From NCBI GenBank assembly GCA_963815495.1, contig CAWFGW010000019.1:1-34367 (forward strand): a stretch of 34,367 nucleotides of DNA. Reading direction: 5' to 3'. Shown in pieces: positions 24,183 to 33,155 of this stretch; position 1 is the first letter of the stretch; each line of letters starts with the position of its first letter. The notes below the pieces were generated by a model. That model made no database searches. It had not been told where the DNA came from and saw only the letters and a list, made by a program, of their open reading frames with translations. The position numbers were made by a program, and so were the translations under genes. This stretch comes from CAWFGW01 sp963815495 (GTDB lineage Bacteria; Bacteroidota; Bacteroidia; Cytophagales; JAAEPT01).

Positions 24183-24746
24183 ATGCAAAAAGAAGTTGAA
24201 AGAGCAGTAGAGCTGTTGAAGCAAGGCAAGACTTTTTTATATCCTACGGATACCGTTTGGGGTTTGGGTTGCGATGCGACCAATGCAGAGGCTGTAAAAA
24301 GGATTTACGACATCAAGAAAAGGGAAGATAATAAAGCCCTCATTGTTTTAATTGCTTCTATCGATCAGTTGTGGGATTATGTGGCTCAAATCCCAGAAAT
24401 TGCTTGGGATATTGTAGAGTTTAGTGAAAAACCCCTGACAGTTATTTACCCGAAGGGGAAAAATCTGGCACCTAATTTAATGGGAGAAGATGGTTCCATT
24501 GGCATCCGGTTAGTGAAGGATGAGTTCTGCATAAAAGTCATTCAAAAGTTAAGAAAACCCTTAGTTTCTACTTCTGCAAATATCAGTGGAGAAGCTAGTC
24601 CTGCCATTTATGAGGAGATAAGTGAACCGATTAAAAATGCTGTAGATTATATCGTAGATTGGCGCAGAGACGATAAAACAAAAAAACAGCCCTCCACAGT
24701 CATGAAGTTAGAAATGGATGGTCAAATAAAGTTTTTGAGAAAGTGA
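24183..24746 (+). CDS. tsaC: L-threonylcarbamoyladenylate synthase (Sua5/YciO/YrdC family)
   Basis: 187 residues, single YrdC domain. It makes threonylcarbamoyl-AMP from Thr, bicarbonate and ATP, for t6A37 of tRNAs that read ANN codons. Landmarks are FLYPTDTVWGLGCDA, IYDIKKREDNKALIVLI (the KRxxxKPL motif, here KREDNKAL with Ala for Pro), GSIGIRLV and the RKPLVSTSANISGEASP motif. The C-terminal Sua5 domain is absent, as in TsaC. The family also holds YciO paralogues, so the exact role is less sure than the fold. It is divergent from ligA with 49 bp between them. Confidence 0.93.
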   Translation: MQKEVERAVELLKQGKTFLYPTDTVWGLGCDATNAEAVKRIYDIKKREDNKALIVLIASIDQLWDYVAQIPEIAWDIVEFSEKPLTVIYPKGKNLAPNLMGEDGSIGIRLVKDEFCIKVIQKLRKPLVSTSANISGEASPAIYEEISEPIKNAVDYIVDWRRDDKTKKQPSTVMKLEMDGQIKFLRK

Positions 24747-24766
24747 TATCATCAGTAGTCACTTTC
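24739..24766. terminator. Hairpin across the two stop codons of convergent genes
   Basis: GAAAGTGA (24739-24746) pairs with TCACTTTC (24759-24766) around a 12-nt loop. It spans the tsaC stop and the stop of the minus-strand gene at 24752. No T-run is present, so termination is only possible. Confidence 0.35.
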
Positions 24767-25342
24767 ATCCCCCTGTTCCCGGCTGGGTCGTTCTATGCCA
24801 CAGGAAGAGTGACGATCGGACAAGCCTAATTTTTTGTACCGAAGCTGATTAATTTGTCGCATCAGTTGGAGGCGAAGACCGATATTAGAAATTGATTGTT
24901 CTTTCACATCAAAATTATCATGAACATAGGGTAAAAAATAGCTACCCCATACTTCACCACCCACATTTTTTATTTGAGAAACGGTATAGTCTAATGTATG
25001 ACAAGTATCATCTGAAGAATAAGAGATTAATAAATAGGCTTTATCTTTTAGCCCTTTATGAGAGGTAATGATTTCAATTAAACTTTCCTGAGTTGTGGTA
25101 TTCGTCATTTCCTCTAACGACAGTAAAACGAGCTCTGCAGCGCGTATTGTTGAAATGATTCCTGAATTTACAGTTAAAACAGGAGCCACAAGTAGGTCTT
25201 CCATTGTATCTTCTTCTACCTCAGTATTTTCTATAACGATTACTTCGCTTTCACATCCTTCAAATAAGGAAAGCGCATAGCGAACTAGCTGAGTATTTAC
25301 AGCGTCTTTATTACTACTTAATGCAATCCCAACTAGTGTCAT
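24752..25342 (-). CDS. Flavodoxin-like fold protein of unknown function
   Basis: 196 residues: VGIALSSNKDAVNTQLVRYA, then EVIVIENTEVEE, then AELVLLSLEEMTNTTTQESL and KAYLLISYSSDD..., GGEVWGSYFLPYVHDNFD. The order of strands and helices and the lengths fit the NADPH-dependent FMN reductase/flavodoxin-like fold, but the usual LRKGSFN phosphate loop and PEYNGS flavin motif are missing, so it may not bind FMN. The tail (LSDRHSSCGIERPSREQGDE) is polar and looks disordered. I would call it a degenerate member; this is fold recognition by eye. Confidence 0.45.
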   Translation of the reverse strand: MTLVGIALSSNKDAVNTQLVRYALSLFEGCESEVIVIENTEVEEDTMEDLLVAPVLTVNSGIISTIRAAELVLLSLEEMTNTTTQESLIEIITSHKGLKDKAYLLISYSSDDTCHTLDYTVSQIKNVGGEVWGSYFLPYVHDNFDVKEQSISNIGLRLQLMRQINQLRYKKLGLSDRHSSCGIERPSREQGDESDY

Positions 25343-25623
25343 TGCCGTGGGTTTAATAGTGTGTGGCTATGGGGTATAAGGTAGTAAAAATATTAAGTAG
25401 TTGGTTATCTTCACCCTAGTTTTTAGAACAGAACAGCTTAGGTAAGCGAACTGTCGGTTTACGAATCAGCAATTTGAAAAATTAATGTGATTAGACCTTG
25501 TTAAGAGGTACTATTGGTTTTAAGGCTCCGTAAATTATACTTTCTAAATTTACGAAGTGTAAGTTGATTTTATTTAGTTTTTGTGAACCAAGTGGTGGTT
25601 TTATAAATAATTTTTAGTTCTTA

Positions 25624-27417
25624 TTAATGTTTGACAAACCGTACTATATTGTTAACTGTTTTAAGCAAGTAAATACCACTTGTGAGCTCGCTGACCTCTA
25701 CTTTATTCCCTTTACCTTCAATTATTTTTTCTCCTAAATGATTATAAATAGCAAACTGAATACTTGTGTTGTTAAAATGTAGCATATCAGTTACAGGATT
25801 TGGGTATATTGTTGTAAAATCAGTTACATCACTGTTTAAAGCCAAAGGTGGGGTGCAGTCTGGTACATTTTTAAATCGCCTTAAATTATCAAAATAATAG
25901 ACGTCATCAGTTTTATGTCCAGGGTCAAACAATAAAGCAATAAAGTCAACTTGTTCAGGAGAAGTGCTTGCACTGATAATTTCATTGAAATCAAAGCGGA
26001 TTGTATGCCATCCATTTTTTTTGTTCACGATACCTATATAACTACTTCTACGTCCTTGGGGATATGCTCCTCCATTAATTGCACTATTTTCAAGCTGTAT
26101 AACGATTTCAGTTGCAACGGCTGCGCTTGTATATACATCCATGTAAAATACGCGTTCACTGTTTTCATATTTTAATGCATTTTCAAGTGCGATATCTTTT
26201 ATTTTTATCACGTCATAGGTTTCCTCTTTGTTTCTTTCATATTTAGCAACATTTGTTGATGGATTAATCGTGTCTGGCAATGGGTTTAAGAAAAGCTGGT
26301 CCAATATTCCCGTTGCCTCATAACTTACCTTTCTTACTTCATCAAAGTCGTCATAGATGATTGTACATGTATCAATAAGTAAGCTCAATGATAACGAGTC
26401 CGACAATGTATCACAAGGATTTGAAGCTACTACCTTAACCTCCCCTTCTTCATCTGTAAAGTTCACATAAATAGCACTTGTTCCTTCACCCTTAATAATC
26501 GTTGCTCCCTCAGGTATAAACCACTCATAAGTGGTGTTTGGAAAGTATGCTGTTTCATACAATATATTTTGGCTATTTGCCAGTAATGATTTAGGACCAG
26601 AAAGGTCAATTGAGTGAGCGGTTGTAGGCAAAGAATATACACGTACATAATCTACCTCCATATATTTAGGTGAATCCAAGGTGATCACACTTCCACCTCC
26701 AGTACCACCAATTGCACAATTTAGAATTAGAAAGAATTCATGATTAAAAAGCCAGTCTTTAGGTGCTATTGTGGTGTTTTTATAGGTGGTATAATGGTTT
26801 CCATCACAATAATATCGGATTTCATTGGGACTCCATTCAATTGAAAACGTATGAAACTCAGAAGTAAATGATTCACCATTTGGTATATTATAAGGCGTGC
26901 TCAAGTGATTGTCTGGCCAAGTTCCTTCAAAAAAAATACTTCCAGTGGCCACGTTTGGTCCTCTGCCTACCCATTCCATTACATCAATTTCACCACATCG
27001 AGGCCAGCCCACATCAAAATAGTTAGCGCCTAACATCCAAAATGCAGGCCATGAACCTACTGCATCGGGCATTTTTATGCGTGCCTCAATTTTACCATAC
27101 AAAAAATTAGCTTTTGAAGCTGTCCACAATTTTGCAGATGAATAATTGTAGGTAGTAAATCCGTCTAAAATGGTATCCTTGGCGATTTTGATGTGTAGTA
27201 GTCCATCAGAAACAGTAGCGTTTTCAGGCTGATAATATTGGATTTCTTGATTACCAAAACCTCCACCTGCATCAGTCAGCACCCATTTGGTTGTGTCAAC
27301 GGCAGTAGAGTCAAACTCATCAGCCCACAACAATTCATAATTAATGTTACATTGACCAAAATTTTCGAACGAAAAAAAGATAAGATACCCTAATACAACT
27401 ATTCTTAATTTACTCAT
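25624..27417 (-). CDS. Secreted GH16 beta-glucanase (laminarinase type) with T9SS sorting domain
   Basis: 597 residues from the ATG at 27417 (a TTG at 27432 is less likely): signal peptide (MSKLRIVVLGYLIFFSFENFG), then a GH16 catalytic domain with LLWADEFDSTAVDTTKW, the catalytic GEIDVMEW (Glu143 nucleophile, Asp145, Glu148 acid/base), AFWMLGANYF and FLILNCAIGG. The ExDxME form is the beta-bulge type found in laminarinases, so beta-1,3-glucan (laminarin) is the likely substrate; agarase or carrageenase lines differ. A PKD-like domain and a carbohydrate-binding-like beta domain follow (VDFIALLFDPG...YYFDNLR), then a type A T9SS signal (IYPNPVTDMLHF...GIYLLKT). It is convergent with the flavodoxin-like gene's region and divergent from the next gene, which is also T9SS cargo. 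Confidence 0.93.
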   Translation of the reverse strand: MSKLRIVVLGYLIFFSFENFGQCNINYELLWADEFDSTAVDTTKWVLTDAGGGFGNQEIQYYQPENATVSDGLLHIKIAKDTILDGFTTYNYSSAKLWTASKANFLYGKIEARIKMPDAVGSWPAFWMLGANYFDVGWPRCGEIDVMEWVGRGPNVATGSIFFEGTWPDNHLSTPYNIPNGESFTSEFHTFSIEWSPNEIRYYCDGNHYTTYKNTTIAPKDWLFNHEFFLILNCAIGGTGGGSVITLDSPKYMEVDYVRVYSLPTTAHSIDLSGPKSLLANSQNILYETAYFPNTTYEWFIPEGATIIKGEGTSAIYVNFTDEEGEVKVVASNPCDTLSDSLSLSLLIDTCTIIYDDFDEVRKVSYEATGILDQLFLNPLPDTINPSTNVAKYERNKEETYDVIKIKDIALENALKYENSERVFYMDVYTSAAVATEIVIQLENSAINGGAYPQGRRSSYIGIVNKKNGWHTIRFDFNEIISASTSPEQVDFIALLFDPGHKTDDVYYFDNLRRFKNVPDCTPPLALNSDVTDFTTIYPNPVTDMLHFNNTSIQFAIYNHLGEKIIEGKGNKVEVSELTSGIYLLKTVNNIVRFVKH

Positions 27418-27994
27418 AATTATAACTATCAATAACGTGTAGCAATGATCTCGTACTTAATTAAAATCAATTGCCAGCGTGCATTTTAATTAAACTTAAA
27501 ATCATTACAATTATGATAGGGATAGAAAACACATTTTTAACCTAAAAAAGGGGATAAAAAACACAGGTTTTTAATGGATAAAAAGCAATGTTATTGATGG
27601 TTATTAGAAGGGGGTTGAACCTTTGAGAGTACGCGAAAGCTACCTATTTATTGGTTGATTAAAAATAATAGGTTTCAAAGTTTTGGTACCGAAAAGAACG
27701 CTAAAATTATAATCAAAACATATGCCAGCTGTTTTCTATTTTTTTAAGATTATTTCAGAATTAAATGTCGGTTCATCTTTAAGTTTATTAGCAACTTCTT
27801 TACGGTTTATTGTAGGATTATGCCCTTTATAGAAGTATTTAATTGTATGTTTTAATAATTGGGTCTATGTGCTTTTAATAAATCGTTAAATAGTAAATCT
27901 GAACCAGTTTTATTTATTTTCAATTAAGTGGCATTTTGATTTTATCACAAGAGTTAATTCTATAGATTTACGGCATAACCTAACCGACTGAGCT
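27418..27994. other. Long divergent intergenic region
   Basis: 577 nt between the GH16 gene and the FN3/RCC1 gene, strongly AT-rich. I see no open frame with a coding look, no good hairpin with T-tract, and no TTG-N19-TAnnTTTG promoter. It must hold promoters for both flanking genes; TAGATTTA near 27964 is a weak candidate on the plus strand. Confidence 0.5.
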
Positions 27995-30688
27995 ATGAAA
28001 ATCTTAAACTTATTTTTTGTGGTAATACTCTGCATAGCAGTATTCTATCCACAGTATACCATTAAAGCACAATGTGTCATTCCCACTGATGTTTCTGTTA
28101 CCTCAACCACAAGTAATTCAGCGGATTTAATATGGGACAGTGACATAAATGCTTTTGAGGTAAAGTACAGAGATAGTTTCTCAAGTTTTATTTCTCTTGT
28201 AGTAGATAAACCAGAAATATCTTTATCAGGATTGGATCCTGAGACGCAGTATCGTGTAAAAATTAGAGCTCTATGTGCTGGAGGTACTTCAAAATGGACG
28301 GACCTTATCAGGTTTACAACTTATGGTACAGCTCCTATTTGTGAACCACCTCAAGAAATTAATTATTCTGTATCTGGTTTGAATAATGTTAAGCTATCTC
28401 TATCCTGGGAAGAAGGTGACCCCAATGATTCTTATTCTTTGCGTTATGCTACCGATGGGACTTACGATTGGACTATTTTAAATGATATTAACACCACTTC
28501 TATAATAACTGATTTTCAGCCTGAGGTTCCTTATAAATATATGGTGCAAAAGAAATGTGCCTCAGGGCGTAGTTCAAGCTGGTCAGCCACGCAACGTCTT
28601 AATTACACTGCTCCAGTTGTAATTTCAGATGTACATATAGCATTTGATTTTCATGAGAAAGCAATTGTTACAGCGCAGTATCAATCAGATTATACAGTGA
28701 TTAGTTCGGGTGTTTTTTACCGTAGAGGAATACCTCCAAGTTTGGGTTTAGATAAACATATCTATCAAGTAGCTAGTGATAGCTCGACATCAATTAATTC
28801 AACGTTGTATACAGTGAGTAATTATAAACTAAATTACATTGTGCCATTTGTTGAAACAGATCAAGGTTTCTTTTATGGGGAACTTCAATCTTTTTATTTC
28901 CCAGGTTGCCCGAAACCGACCGCTTCAATCGTTGATGTTGGTGCTAACCATGCAATCGTGCAACATGTTCCTAGTAACTTAGGTCCTACCACTACAGATG
29001 CATTTGAAGTGCAATTTCGTCATAAACAATCGGACGTTTGGAAAAGCACACCACATATTTATTACGATGTTGAATTATATGACTATGGATATATCACAGA
29101 AGATGAATATTTAATTGTTGATGTACCTGCGGATACAACGTATATAGGATGGGGTTATAACGAATATGGAAAAGCATCTCCACCAATAGGCCTTTCTAAT
29201 GTAAAACAACTTTCTGCAGGAGGAGAGTTTGCTATGGCTCTTCTAGATAATGGAACACTTATAAGTTGGGGAAATAGTAGCTTTTTCCCTCCAGCGGACT
29301 TAGGTAACGTAGTACAAGTTTCAGCTGGAAAAATAGAACACGGGTTGGCACTGTTAGAAAACGGAACGGTTGTCGGTTGGGGTAATGATTTGTTTTATGA
29401 GGATAAATATAATTATGTTGGACCTGATTACAACGAGGGTTTTCAAGGAAGTTATCCCGATAGTCTCACCGATATTGTAGCTATATCTGCTGGATTTGCT
29501 CACAATAATGCTTTAAAAAGTGATGGTACTGTTATTACTTGGGGACTTAATTGGGTTAATGCTGTGGAAGATAAGCCGAGTGATTTAAAAAATGTAAAAA
29601 AAGTAGTAACTGGTAATTTTCATTCATTAGCACTTCTACAGGATAGCACAGTGGTAAGTTGGGGAGCTAACTATAAAACCGATACAATTTATCCGCTTTC
29701 CTATGATGAAAATGCTGTTTTAATGCCAGAAAATCTTCACGGGGTTGTTGATATCTCCACTGGAGGTGAGGTTAGTTTAGCACTATTATCAGATGGTTCT
29801 GTAGTTCAATGGGGGAAAATTGAAGCGCCAGTTCCTGATGGGTTAATGGGGGTAGTTAAAATAGCAAGCTCATCTAATCAAAACTATGCGTTACTTCACG
29901 ATGGAACATTGGTGACTTGGGGAGGTGGAAATCTAACTCCCATTCCTGAAAACTTACAGGGCGTTACTGATGTTTTTGCGGGGACAAATTATGTGATAGT
30001 AAAAGTTGTCAACGACTCCAAGTCCAATAACGCTGGTGAAGTTAATTTAGAATATCGAATACGTACTAAATGTGTAGACGGGAATTATTCTGAATGGTTG
30101 AAAAGAGCTGTAAACTTAACTCCATGTGAAGCGCCTAGTAATCTAATAGTAGAGACGACCACAAACTCCAAAATTATCAAGTGGGACAAAACAGCGACTA
30201 TGGGTGCGCAACAATTTGAATTCGTCATCACAGATGAAACAGCTATTCCGAACACTGTGGATACACTAGTATATTCAGGTCTGAATCCTTTCCTTAATGA
30301 AGTTGAAAAATATAATTTTAGAGATTATGTTTCATTTGAATACGAAGCAGGACATTCTTATTCGTATAATGTAAAAACAATTTGTGATGATAAAAGAGCT
30401 TCAGAATATGTCCTTTTAATAGATGAAGCACAAAGCGCAACAACTCGAAAAGGTGATGAAGCAATATTGAATTTTGATGCCGTATTGGTTTACCCAACCC
30501 TGGCTGATGATCAAATCACAATAGAAAGTCTCACTGATACTTCTTATGAAATACTAAATGCTCTTGGTCAAAGAATAACTGCTGGTGTTCTTCAGTCTGG
30601 AAATAATTTAGTTACAGTTTCTAATTTGAAGACGGGTACATACTTTATTACAATCGATAAGAGTGTTCATCAATTCTTTAAGCAATAA
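27995..30688 (+). CDS. Secreted FN3 / RCC1-propeller protein with T9SS sorting domain
   Basis: 897 residues: signal peptide to about residue 26, FN3 domains at about 27-110 and 111-205, an unassigned beta domain about 206-304, then an FN3 front half (305-382). The RCC1-like propeller at 383-673 has repeats VKQLSAGGEFAMALLDNGTL, VVQVSAGKIEHGLALLENGT, IVAISAGFAHNNALKSDGTV and three more, closing with VTDVFAGTNYVIVKVV. The FN3 back half follows (684-712, LEYRIRTKCVDGNYSEWL), then a fourth FN3-like domain (712-825) and a type A T9SS signal (VYPTLADDQITI...TGTYFITI). It probably acts as a surface adhesin or binding protein. The seven-blade count assumes that the first WG strand closes the ring. 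It lies upstream of the inverted repeat at 30701-30789. Confidence 0.85.
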   Translation: MKILNLFFVVILCIAVFYPQYTIKAQCVIPTDVSVTSTTSNSADLIWDSDINAFEVKYRDSFSSFISLVVDKPEISLSGLDPETQYRVKIRALCAGGTSKWTDLIRFTTYGTAPICEPPQEINYSVSGLNNVKLSLSWEEGDPNDSYSLRYATDGTYDWTILNDINTTSIITDFQPEVPYKYMVQKKCASGRSSSWSATQRLNYTAPVVISDVHIAFDFHEKAIVTAQYQSDYTVISSGVFYRRGIPPSLGLDKHIYQVASDSSTSINSTLYTVSNYKLNYIVPFVETDQGFFYGELQSFYFPGCPKPTASIVDVGANHAIVQHVPSNLGPTTTDAFEVQFRHKQSDVWKSTPHIYYDVELYDYGYITEDEYLIVDVPADTTYIGWGYNEYGKASPPIGLSNVKQLSAGGEFAMALLDNGTLISWGNSSFFPPADLGNVVQVSAGKIEHGLALLENGTVVGWGNDLFYEDKYNYVGPDYNEGFQGSYPDSLTDIVAISAGFAHNNALKSDGTVITWGLNWVNAVEDKPSDLKNVKKVVTGNFHSLALLQDSTVVSWGANYKTDTIYPLSYDENAVLMPENLHGVVDISTGGEVSLALLSDGSVVQWGKIEAPVPDGLMGVVKIASSSNQNYALLHDGTLVTWGGGNLTPIPENLQGVTDVFAGTNYVIVKVVNDSKSNNAGEVNLEYRIRTKCVDGNYSEWLKRAVNLTPCEAPSNLIVETTTNSKIIKWDKTATMGAQQFEFVITDETAIPNTVDTLVYSGLNPFLNEVEKYNFRDYVSFEYEAGHSYSYNVKTICDDKRASEYVLLIDEAQSATTRKGDEAILNFDAVLVYPTLADDQITIESLTDTSYEILNALGQRITAGVLQSGNNLVTVSNLKTGTYFITIDKSVHQFFKQ

Positions 30689-30700
30689 TTTTAATGTTGG

Positions 30701-30789
30701 CCTAGCCTATAAACTACAGGTTCATTAGAAACTTAGATAGTACGTATACTGCTTATCTATTTTTTGATTTCTAACGGTTATAGACTAGG
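30701..30789. repeat. Imperfect inverted repeat (hairpin or small mobile remnant)
   Basis: CCTAGCCTATAAAC (30701-30714) pairs with the complement of 30777-30789 (CCTAGTCTATAAC), and a second block CATTAGAAA (30723-30731) pairs with TTTCTAACG nearer the loop. The stem holds about 20 bp with a bulge of about 8 nt, in a region of about 90 nt. It follows the T9SS gene by 12 bp; it may be its terminator, or a MITE-like remnant. No target-site duplication could be confirmed. Confidence 0.4.
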
Positions 30790-30977
30790 TTAATTTTTGC
30801 TATTTAATTTACAAGAAATCGATTCACAAAAGCGTGATAGGCTTATCAAAATCTTTATAAGTTAACGCATAAAAAACTGTTAGAGCAACTTGAGCTTTTT
30901 GCGCAATGCTTATCCTCGTTATATTAAATCTGTTTTGGCGATACCGTTGTTCATTTGTTAGGATATGATATAAAAAG

Positions 30978-31766
30978 TTAATACAAACGAACTCCTTTAT
31001 TTGGCACTTTTAAGTCAATCCAAAACACGTGGACTGCCTCTTTATCGTCTTGATGTCCATTCCCATTTTCGTCCAACGTTGCATATACATACATGTAATC
31101 GTTAGATGGATCAAATTGAGAGCTGCTCACGGAATACATATTTGGAATCAATTGCCTATTTAGTGTTCCATCTATATTGAATAAAAAGAACCTTCTTAAA
31201 TCGTCTGTGTTAATATAGCCATCTTTATTAGAATCTTCATTATAGGCAGAAACCATATAATAATCTCGATGAACAGGGTTGCCATTCAACGTATCTTTAG
31301 AGTCAGTTGGGTAATAGAGTGTTTTGATAAGTACTGGGGTTTTGAAGAACTGGGTTGTTTTTTTAGAGACAGTATTGTGATAGTAAATATTGATAAAATT
31401 ATATCCATACATAGCTTCAAAACCTGGCATAAAATTGTTGTTCCAGTTATTGCCCTCTATTCTTTCATATTCTGAGTAACCGGAATAAAAAGCATTGCTA
31501 CCTGTGAAGTAAGTTGTATCGTCATCATTCTCTCTTGAGTTCAACTTGTAGATAGGGACTAGCCTGTGTTCTGGATCTGAAGTTAGAAGAATGCCGTTAG
31601 GTCTACTTTCAAAATTTAAGGTGTCTGATTGAATTCCTTTTATCTTAGCTTGTCCTTCTTCAGGACTTGAGTTATTTACTGTAAATCCTTTTTGAAATTG
31701 TTGAGGTTCTTCACTACATCCCCAAATAAAAATGCTTATTAGAACGAATAAATATCTTATTTTCAT
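30978..31766 (-). CDS. Lipoprotein with EF-hand-like calcium loops
   Basis: 262 residues. The lipobox ends WGCSEE (MKIRYLFVLISIFIWGC). Two DxDxDG-type loops are visible: EDSNKDGYINTDDL (about residues 177-190, consensus-like) and DENGNGHQDDKEA (about 233-245). The first is followed by FFLFNIDGTLNRQLIPN, a motif seen in Bacteroidota lipoproteins with a propeller-like repeat. It is likely a surface or outer-membrane protein; function unknown. The next gene on the strand is the CNNM gene 978 bp upstream. No strong promoter is seen; a GC-run CCCCCCGGG at 31801-31809 sits upstream. Confidence 0.7.
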   Translation of the reverse strand: MKIRYLFVLISIFIWGCSEEPQQFQKGFTVNNSSPEEGQAKIKGIQSDTLNFESRPNGILLTSDPEHRLVPIYKLNSRENDDDTTYFTGSNAFYSGYSEYERIEGNNWNNNFMPGFEAMYGYNFINIYYHNTVSKKTTQFFKTPVLIKTLYYPTDSKDTLNGNPVHRDYYMVSAYNEDSNKDGYINTDDLRRFFLFNIDGTLNRQLIPNMYSVSSSQFDPSNDYMYVYATLDENGNGHQDDKEAVHVFWIDLKVPNKGVRLY

Positions 31767-31927
31767 GCTTTTTAATTATCGCTAACAATAGGAAATACAG
31801 CCCCCCGGGTCCAATTTATATTGTCCACCTAAGTTAAAGTAAAATCTTAGTTTGAAGTACTAAAATAGATTTTATTGTTTGTGAGCAAAAAAAATAATGA
31901 TACTGCTTTTGTAATCAGCTAGTGCAT

Positions 31928-33011
31928 CTATCCATTTCCATCGCTCGCCATTTTACGAGCAAGGTCTTGCAGATCAGCAATTGTATCGGACTCATCAACG
32001 ATCTCATGACCCAGCATCTCCTCAAAAAGATCTTCCATGGTGACTAGGCCGATGACATTCCCAAACTCATCTTTAACCATAAATAAATGCGCGTTTTTTC
32101 TTCAGTAGACTAAAAAAACTATTGAGACTCGTGGTGTCAGGAATTGAATCGACCTCGCGCATGATTTCAACGAGTTGAGTATTGTCCTTATCTTCTGATA
32201 AAGTAAGAAAAACATCATCTTTAAGCACAACTCCAACCACATCGTCTTTATCTAAATTGTAGATGGGTACTCGTGAGTGAACCTTGGAGTCATCTAGTGC
32301 GATAAATTCTTTCACAGTAAGGTCTTTTTGTGCCATGAACGCCACACGTCTGGGTGTCATGATATCTCGAACCGTCAGTTCTTTTAGTGCAAGCAGGTTT
32401 TTAATAATGGTAGATTCTGATTTTGCCAAAATTCCGCTCAATTCACCTTCTTGTGTTATTTGCATGATATCGGACCGTGATAGCACTGACTTTTCCTTCT
32501 CTTTTTTTAATGATCGGGTAATCAATTGCGACAGCCAGACTAAAGGAGCCAATATCCATATCAATACCCGCAGCGTTCTGACTGTGAAAGGAGAAAGCGA
32601 TTTCCAGTTATTTGCTCCAATGGTTTTTGGAATTATCTCTGAAAGAATAAGTATGGCTAAGGTCATGACTACTGCAATCACTGATTCATAACTCATCTCG
32701 AATCCAAAAATGCTAAAGTAGTTTGAACCGAAAACATCGCCAGCCATGGCACCGACACCAATTGCCCCAACAGTGTGTGCAATGGTATTGAGAGTGAGAA
32801 TAGCGGATAATGGTCGATCGATGTCTTCTTTATATTTCGCTAACAATTCACCAGTTACATTTCCCTGTTTTTGTTGCTCTTTAATGTATCGCGGAGTTAC
32901 ACTGAGAAGTACAGCTTCAAGAATTGAGCAGAGGAACGAAAAAGAAATGGAAAGGACGAAGAAAAATAGTAATGCTGTCAAATTAGTAGTTGTTTTAGGC
33001 CTAATATACAA
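31928..33011 (-). pseudogene. CNNM/CBS-domain protein (CorC/hemolysin family), one frameshift
   Basis: The minus strand encodes LFFFVLSISFSFLCSILEAV (membrane, CNNM domain), ILTLNTIAHTVGAIGVGAMA, ILILSEIIPKTIGANNWK, then two CBS domains (MTPRRVAFMA..., DDVVGVVLKDDVFL). At the T-run 32094-32099 one extra base cuts the frame. Dropping it restores AHLFMVKDEFGNVIGLVTME DLFEEMLG... to the stop at 31928-31930. The full product is about 350-360 residues and resembles Mg2+/Co2+ efflux-type CNNM proteins, which end after the second CBS here (no CorC_HlyC domain). The start is uncertain: TTG at 33011, or TTG at 32981, giving a start just before the first membrane helix. The homopolymer site suggests an error. 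Confidence 0.8.
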
Positions 33012-33103
33012 CCTGTGTTGGAGAATCCAAATCGGCTTACGCGCATTTATCTTTTGCGAAATGGGTGACCATGATTCTGTTGAGGTTTTCTAAAGAAAAA
33101 AAT

Positions 33104-33137
33104 GGGTGGACACGAGTTGCAAACTCGCGCTAGCTGG
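33104..33137. repeat. Short REP-like palindrome
   Basis: CGAGTT GCA AACTCG (33113-33127) forms a 6-bp stem with a GCA loop, set in GGACACGAGTTGCAAACTCG, then CGCTAGC. It is GC-richer than the surroundings and resembles the GAGTTTGCAAACTC repeats dispersed in Bacteroidota, with one T missing. It lies between the CNNM and YARHG genes. Only one copy is in this window. Confidence 0.4.
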
Positions 33138-33155
33138 GGTTGTGTATATACTTTT

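Noticed and set aside
30840..30977. Possible remnant coding sequence after the inverted repeat
   Set aside because: A short frame (LLEQLELFAQCLSSLY) looks faintly protein-like but has no start, no motif and is only about 50 nt; too weak to call.
31797..31812. CCCCCCGGG run as a possible assembly join
   Set aside because: It is out of character with AT-rich surroundings, but no other sign of a junction (strand or gene break) is seen, so it is only noted.
32284..33093. Plus-strand open frames of 135 and 115 residues opposite the CNNM gene
   Set aside because: They are antisense shadows of the CNNM/CBS coding sequence and are Ser/Met-rich without recognisable domains.
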